Shown here: in pieces, positions 59,003 to 64,000 of the stretch
How positions within the stretch are numbered: the stretch's first letter is position 1
Layout: each line of letters starts with the position of its first letter
NCBI RefSeq assembly: GCF_052857255.1
Contig: NW_027526672.1
Span: forward strand, 93,523-157,522
DNA length: 64,000 nt
Origin: Amblyomma americanum
Taxonomy: Eukaryota; Arthropoda; Arachnida; Ixodida; Ixodidae
Direction of reading: 5' to 3'
Notes under the pieces: generated by a model
What the model was told of the DNA's origin: nothing
The model's database searches: none
What the model saw: the letters and a program-made list of their open reading frames with translations, nothing else
Program-made: the position numbers and the translations under genes

Positions 59003-61960
59003 AAGTTTTGACGCGTATCAGAGGAACACTTGTAAAACCGATGTGTTGTGATTTAGCTCGTTTCGGTCTAAAACAGCTTGTTTCGCTGTATTAAGCAAGA
59101 ATACATGCTTTTCGCGCAGTTATAAGAGAAAAAGTTTTGACGCGTATTAGAGGAACACTTGTAAAACCGATGTGTTGTGATTTAGCTCGTTTCGGTCTAA
59201 AACAACTTGTTTCGCTGTATTAAGCAAGAATACATGCTTTTCGCGCAGTTATAAGAGAAAAAGTTTTGACGCGTATCAGAGGAACACTTGTAAAACCGAT
59301 GTGTTCAGATTTAGCTCGTTTCGGTCTAAAACAGCTTGTTTCGTTGTATTAAGCACGAATACATGCTTTACGCGCAGTTATAGAAGAAAAAGTTTTGACG
59401 CGTATCAGAGACACTTGTAAAACCGATGTGTTCAGATTTAGCTCGTTTCGGTCAAAAACAGCTTGTTTCGTTGTATTAAGCACGAATACATGCTTTTCGC
59501 GCAGTTAAAAGAGAAAAAGTTTTGACGAGTATCACGTGGAACACTTGTAATACCGATGTGTTGTGATTTAGCTCGTTTCGGTCTAAAACAGCTTGTTTCG
59601 CTGTATTAAGCAAGAATACATGCTTTTCGCGCCGTTATAAGAGAAAAAGTTTTGACGCGTATCAGAGGAACACTTGTAAACCGATGTGTTGTGATTTAGC
59701 TCATTTCGGTCTAAAACAGCTTGTTTCGCTGTATTAAGCAAGAATACATGCTTTTCGCGCAGTTATAAGAGAAAAAGTTTTGACGCGTATTAGAGGAACA
59801 CTTGTAAAACCGATGTGTTGTGATTTAGCTCGTTTCGGTCTAAAACAGCTTGTTTCGCTGTATTAAGCAAGAATACATGCTTTTCGCGCAGTTATAAGAG
59901 AAAAAGTTTTGACGCGTATTAGAGGAACACTTGTAAAACCGATGTGTTGTGATTTAGCTCGTTTCGGTCTAAAACAACTTGTTTCGCTGTATTAAGCAAG
60001 AATACATACTTTTCGCGCAGTTATAGAGAAAAAGTTTTGACGCGTATCAGAGGAACACTTGTAAAACCGATGTGTTCAGATTTAGCTCGTTTCGGTCTAA
60101 AACAGCTTGTTTCGTTGTATTAAGCACGAATACATGCTTTACGCGCAGTTATAGAAGAAAAAGTTTTGACGCGTATCAGAGACACTTGTAAAACCGATGT
60201 GTTGTGATTTAGCTCGTTTCGGTCTAAAACAGCTTGTTTCGTTGTATTAAGCAAGAATACACGCTTTTCGCGCAGTTATAAGAGAAAAAGTTTTGACGCG
60301 TATTAGAGAGACACTTGTAAAACCGATGTGTTGTGATTTAGCTCGTTTCGGTCTAAAACAGCTTGTTTCGTTGTATTAAGCAAGAATACATGCTTTTCGC
60401 GCAGTTATAAGAGAAAAAGTTTTGACGAGTATCACGTGGATACTTGTAAAACCGATGTGTTCAGATTTAGCTCGTTTCGGTCTAAAACAGCTTGTTTCGT
60501 TGTATTAAGCACGAATACATGCTTTTCGCGCAGTTATAAGAGAAAAAGTTTTGACGAGTATCACGTGGAACACTTGTAATACCGATGTGTTGTGATTTAG
60601 CTCGTTTCGGTCTAAAACAGCTTGTTTCGCTGTATTAAGCAAGAATACATGCTTTTCGCGCAGTTATAAGAGAAAAAGTTTTGACGCGTATCAGAGGAAC
60701 ACTTGTAAAACCGATGTGTTCAGATTTAGCTCGTTTCGGCCTAAAACAGCTTGTTTTGTTGTATTAAGCACGAATACATGCTTTACGCGCAGTTATAGAA
60801 GAAAAAGTTTAGACGCGTATCAGAGGAACAATTGTAAAACCGATGTGTTGTGATTTAGCTCGTTTCGGTCTAAAACAGCTTGTTTCGCTGTATTAAGCAG
60901 AAATACATGCTTTTCGCGCAGTGATAAGAGAAAAAGCTTTAAAGGCGTGTCACAGGGACACTTGTAAAACCGATGTGTTCAGATTTACCTCGTTTCGGTC
61001 TAAAACAGCTTGTTTCGTTGGACTAAGCACGAATACATGCTTTTCGCGCAGCTATAAGAGAAAAAAGAGTTGACGCGTATCAGAGGAACACTTGTAAAAC
61101 CGATGTGTTGTGATTTAGCTCGTTTCGGTCTAAAACAGCTTCTTTCGTTGTATTAAGCAAGAATACATGCTTTTCGCGCAGTTATAAGAGAAAAAGTTTT
61201 GACGCGTATCAGAGGAACACCTGTAAAACCGATGTGTTCAGATTTAGCTCGTTTCGGTCTAAAACAGCTTGTTTCGTTGTATTAAGAAAGAATACATGAT
61301 TTCGCGCAGTTATAAGAGAAAAAGTTTTGACGAGTATCACGTGGATACTTGTAAAACCGATGTGTTCAGATTTAGCTCGTTTCGGTCTAAAACAGCTTGT
61401 TTCGTTGTATTAAGCACGAATACATGCTTTTCGCGCAGTTAAAAGAGAAAAAGTTTTGACGAGTATCACGTGGAACACTTGTAATACCGATGTGTTGTGA
61501 TTTAGCTCATTTCGGTCTAAAACAGCTTGTTTCGCTGTATTAAGCAAGAATACATGCTTTTCGCGCAGTTATAAGTGAAAAAGTTTTGACGCGTATCAGA
61601 GGAACACTTGTAAAACCGATGTGCTGTGATTTAGCTCGTTTCGGTCTAAAACAGCTTGTTTCGCTGTATTAAGCAAGAATACATGCTTTTCGCGCAGTTA
61701 TAAGAGAAAAAGTTTTGACGCGTATTAGAGGAACACTTGTAAAACCGATGTGTTAAGATTTAGCTCGTTTCGGTCTAAAACAGCTTGTTTCGTTGTATTA
61801 AGCACGAATACATGCTTTACACGCAGTTATAGAAGAAAAAGTTTTGACGCGTATTAGAGAGACACTTGTAAAACCGATTTGTTGTGATTTAGCTCGTTTC
61901 GGTCTAAAACAGCTTGTTTCGTTGTATTAAGCAAGAATACATGCTTTTCGCGCAGTTATA
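59003..61960 (+). repeat. 33-mer-spaced copy of 54.75-57.71 kb
   Basis: About 23 monomers recur at an offset of 4,251-4,253 bp. Anchors: GTAAACC about 55,423/59,676; ATACATACT 55,749/60,002; TTTCGGCC 56,486/60,738; AAGTGAAAAAG and CTTTACACG 4,251 bp apart. This is the third copy of the TTTCGGCC region. A one-base loss, TTATAGAG at about 60,024, is private. It ends where AAAAAGCTTTGACGAG follows at about 61,965. Confidence 0.88.
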
Positions 61961-62482
61961 AGAGAAAAAGCTTTGACGAGTATCACGTGGATACTTGTAA
62001 AACCGATGTGTTCACATTTAGCTCGTTTCGGTCAAAAACAGCTTGTTTCGTTGTATTAAGCACGAATACATGCTTTTCGCGCAGTTAAAAGAGAAAAAGT
62101 TTTGACGAGTATCACGTGGAACACTTGTAATACCGATGTGTTGTGATTTAGCTCGTTTCGGTCTAAAACAGCTTGTTTCGCTGTATTAAGCAAGAATACA
62201 TGCTTTTCGCGCCGTTATAAGAGAAAAAGTTTTGACGCGTATCAGAGGAACACTTGTAAAACCGATGTGTTGTGATTTAGCTCATTTCGGTCTAAAACAG
62301 CTTGTTTCGCTGTATTAAGCAAGAATACATGCTTTTCGCGCAGTTATAAGAGAAAAAGTTTTGACGCGTATCAGAGGAACACTTGTAAAACCGATGTGTT
62401 GTGATTTAGCTCGTTTCGGTCTAAAACAACTTGTTTCGCTGTATTAAGCAAGAATGCATGCTTTTCGCGCAGTTATAAGAGA
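61961..62482 (+). repeat. Four-monomer insertion
   Basis: Classes A-C-D-D with TTCACATTTAGC and CAAAAACAG. They are absent at the equivalent place at about 57,712 and account for the change of spacing from 4,251 to 4,769 bp. The TTCACATTT variant is otherwise seen at 58,787 and 63,557, so those neighbours are the likely source. Confidence 0.85.
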
Positions 62483-64000
62483 AAAAGGTTTGACGCGTAT
62501 CAGAGGAACACTTGTAAAACCGATGTGTTCAGATTTTGCTCGTTTCGGTCTAAAACAGCTTGTTTCGTTGTATTAAGCACGAATACATGCTTTACGCGCA
62601 GTTATAGAAGAAAAAGTTTTGAAGCGTATCAGAGACACTTGTAAAATCGATGTGTTGTGATTTAGCTCGTTTCGGTCTAAAACAGCTTGTTTCGTTGTAT
62701 TAAGCAAGAATACACGCTTTTCGCGCAGTTATAAGAGAAAAAGTTTTGACGCGTATTAGAGAGACACTTGTAAAACCGATGTGTTGTGATTTAGCTCGTT
62801 TCGGTCTAAAACAGCTTGTTTCGTTGTATTAAGCAAGAATACATGCTTTTCGCGCAGTTATAAGAGAAAAAGTTTTGACGAGTATCACGTGGATACTTGT
62901 AAAACCGATGTGTTCAGATTTAGCTCGTTTCGGTCTAAAACAGCTTGTTTCGTTGTATTAAGCACGAATACATGCTTTTCGCGCAGTTATAAGAGAAAAA
63001 GTTTTGACGAGTATCACGTGGAACAGTTGTAATACCGATGTGTTGTGATTTAGCTCGTTTCGGTCTAAAACAGCTTGTTTCGCTGTATTAAGCAAGAATA
63101 CATGCTTTTCGCGCAGTTATAAGAGAAAATGTTTTGACGCGTATCAGAGGAACACATGTAAAACCGATGTGTTCAGATTTAGCTCGTTTCGGTCTAAAAC
63201 AGCTTGTTTCGTTGTATTAAGCAAGAATACATGCTTTTCGCGCAGTTATAAGAGAAAAAGTTTTGACGCGTATTAGAGGAACACTTGTAAAACCGATGTG
63301 TTGTGATTTAGCTCGTTTCGGTCTAAAACAACTTGTTTCGCTGTATTAAGCAAGAATACATGCTTTTCGCGCAGTTATAAGAGAAAAAGTTTTGACGCGT
63401 ATCAGAGGAACACTTGTAAAACCGATGTGTTCAGATTTAGCTCGTTTCGGTCTAAAACAGCTTGTTTCGTTGTATTAAGCACGAATACATGCTTTACGCG
63501 CAGTTATAGAAGAAAAAGTTTTGACGCGTATCAGAGACACTTGTAAAACCGATGTGTTCACATTTAGCTCGTTTCGGTCAAAAACAGCTTGTTTCGTTGT
63601 ATTAAGCACGAATACATGCTTTTCGCGCAGTTAAAAGAGAAAAAGTTTTGACGAGTATCACGTGGAACACTTGTAATACCGATGTGTTGTGATTTAGCTC
63701 GTTTCGGTCTAAAACAGCTTGTTTCGCTGTATTAAGCAAGAATACATGCTTTTGCGCCGTTATAAGAGAAAAAGTTTTGACGCGTATCAGAGGAACACTT
63801 GTAAAACCGATGTGTTGTGATTTAGCTCATTTCGGTCTAAAACAGCTTGTTTCGCTGTATTAAGCAAGAATACATGCTTTTCGCGCAGTTATAAGAGAAA
63901 AAGTTTTGACGCGTATCAGAGGAACACTTGTAAAACCGATGTGTTGTGATTTAGCTCGTTTCGGTCTAAACCAACCTTGTTTCGCTGTATTAAGCAAGAA
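62483..64000 (+). repeat. 37-mer-spaced block, copy 2, cut by window end
   Basis: Copy of 57,715-59,030. It keeps AAAATCGATG, GAACAGTTG and GAACACATG. Two oddities stand near the end: CTTTTGCGCCG at about 63,751 (one C lost) and CTAAACCAACCTTG at 63,967 in place of CTAAAACAACTTG. The array continues past the window. Confidence 0.88.

Larger units (their letters stand above)
1..64000 (+). repeat. Satellite DNA array, ~129-bp monomer
   Basis: The complete window is a tandem array of one monomer family. The string CAGCTTGTTTCG or a one-base variant recurs at 20, 149, 278, 407, 537, 666, 795, 924, 1053, 1180 and so on to the end, giving steps of 127-130 bp and about 496 copies. All copies read in the same direction; I found no inverted block, transposon or non-repeat sequence. 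The class A monomer has C 20, G 28, A 38, T 43. The array continues beyond both window ends: base 1 lies in an AGCT..TTTCGGTCT segment and base 64,000 in a TTAAGCAAGAA segment. This is a eukaryotic satellite; the family is not one I can name. A centromere or heterochromatin role is inference only. There is no coding content. Confidence 0.99.

Noticed and set aside
1..64000. CRISPR-like array, because of regular spacing
   Set aside because: The whole unit repeats with no unique spacers, units are 129 bp, there are no cas genes, and variation is shared in HOR order. This is satellite DNA.
1..64000. Transposon, retroelement or virus insertion
   Set aside because: I read through all lines looking for breaks in the monomer pattern; every discontinuity is a monomer-length or one- to two-base change. 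No terminal repeats or target duplications are present.
1..64000. A new defence or metabolic gene system
   Set aside because: There is no coding sequence in the window; any such claim would be invented.

Overview
The whole window is one uninterrupted eukaryotic satellite DNA array. From base 1 to base 64,000 it is a head-to-tail tandem repeat of a monomer of about 129 bp (real lengths 124, 127, 128, 129 and 130 bp), roughly 496 copies, all in the same orientation. I saw no gene, RNA gene, transposon insertion, inversion or unique DNA. The array enters and leaves the window inside a monomer, so neither edge of the satellite is visible. The short open reading frames that can be translated are read-through of the repeat (129 = 3 x 43 codons) and I do not regard any as a gene.

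The organism is a eukaryote; the satellite itself is not one I recognise. The class A monomer has 48 G+C in 129 bp (37%) and 8 CpG where 4.3 are expected (observed/expected 1.84), with no excess of TpG/CpA. That argues against long-term CpG methylation of this DNA, so an animal, protist or fungus with little DNA methylation fits better than a vertebrate or a typical plant. A centromeric or pericentromeric location is plausible for an array of this size and order, but it is inference.

Monomers fall into sequence classes defined by the segment at monomer positions 66-110 (counting from the first base of CAGCTTGTTTCG): A (atcacgtggatac, 129 bp), B (attagagagacac, 129), C (atcacgtggaacac, 130), D (atcagaggaacac, 129), E (atcagagacac, 127), F (ctttgcgtatcagacacac, 124), G (attagaggaacac, 129), H (gtgtcacagggacac) and I (ggttctgacgag, 128). 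A second switch is cgatgtgttGTGA (P) versus cgatgtgttCAGA (Q). These classes recur in fixed order and so form higher-order repeats (HORs).

Layout: 0.2-3.6 kb, 12-mer HOR of 1,548 bp. 3.6-25.5 kb, a second family with 17-mer (2,186 bp), 49-mer (6,322 bp), 21-mer (2,702 bp), 27-mer and 97-mer spacings plus a 389-bp trimer duplication. 25.5-46 kb, a third family holding the most diverged monomers, with 25-mer (3,226 bp), 38-mer (4,897 bp) and 18-mer (2,324 bp) copies. 46-64 kb, a fourth family with a 47-mer (about 6,062 bp) in tandem, itself containing a nested 13-mer (1,674 bp), followed by 33-mer and 37-mer partial copies. All families share one signature: a class D-Q monomer with an AACAACTTG start, followed by a class E or F monomer with a CTTTACGCG core, so they derive from one ancestral HOR. 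The pattern is what repeated in-register unequal crossover and short gene conversion would leave.

Features within monomers that deserve a look: two palindromes that exclude each other (CACGTG in A and C; ACGCGT in most others), variants that create further palindromes, phased short A/T tracts, and a cluster of private single-base indels at 5.19-5.88 kb that looks like an assembly-error patch.
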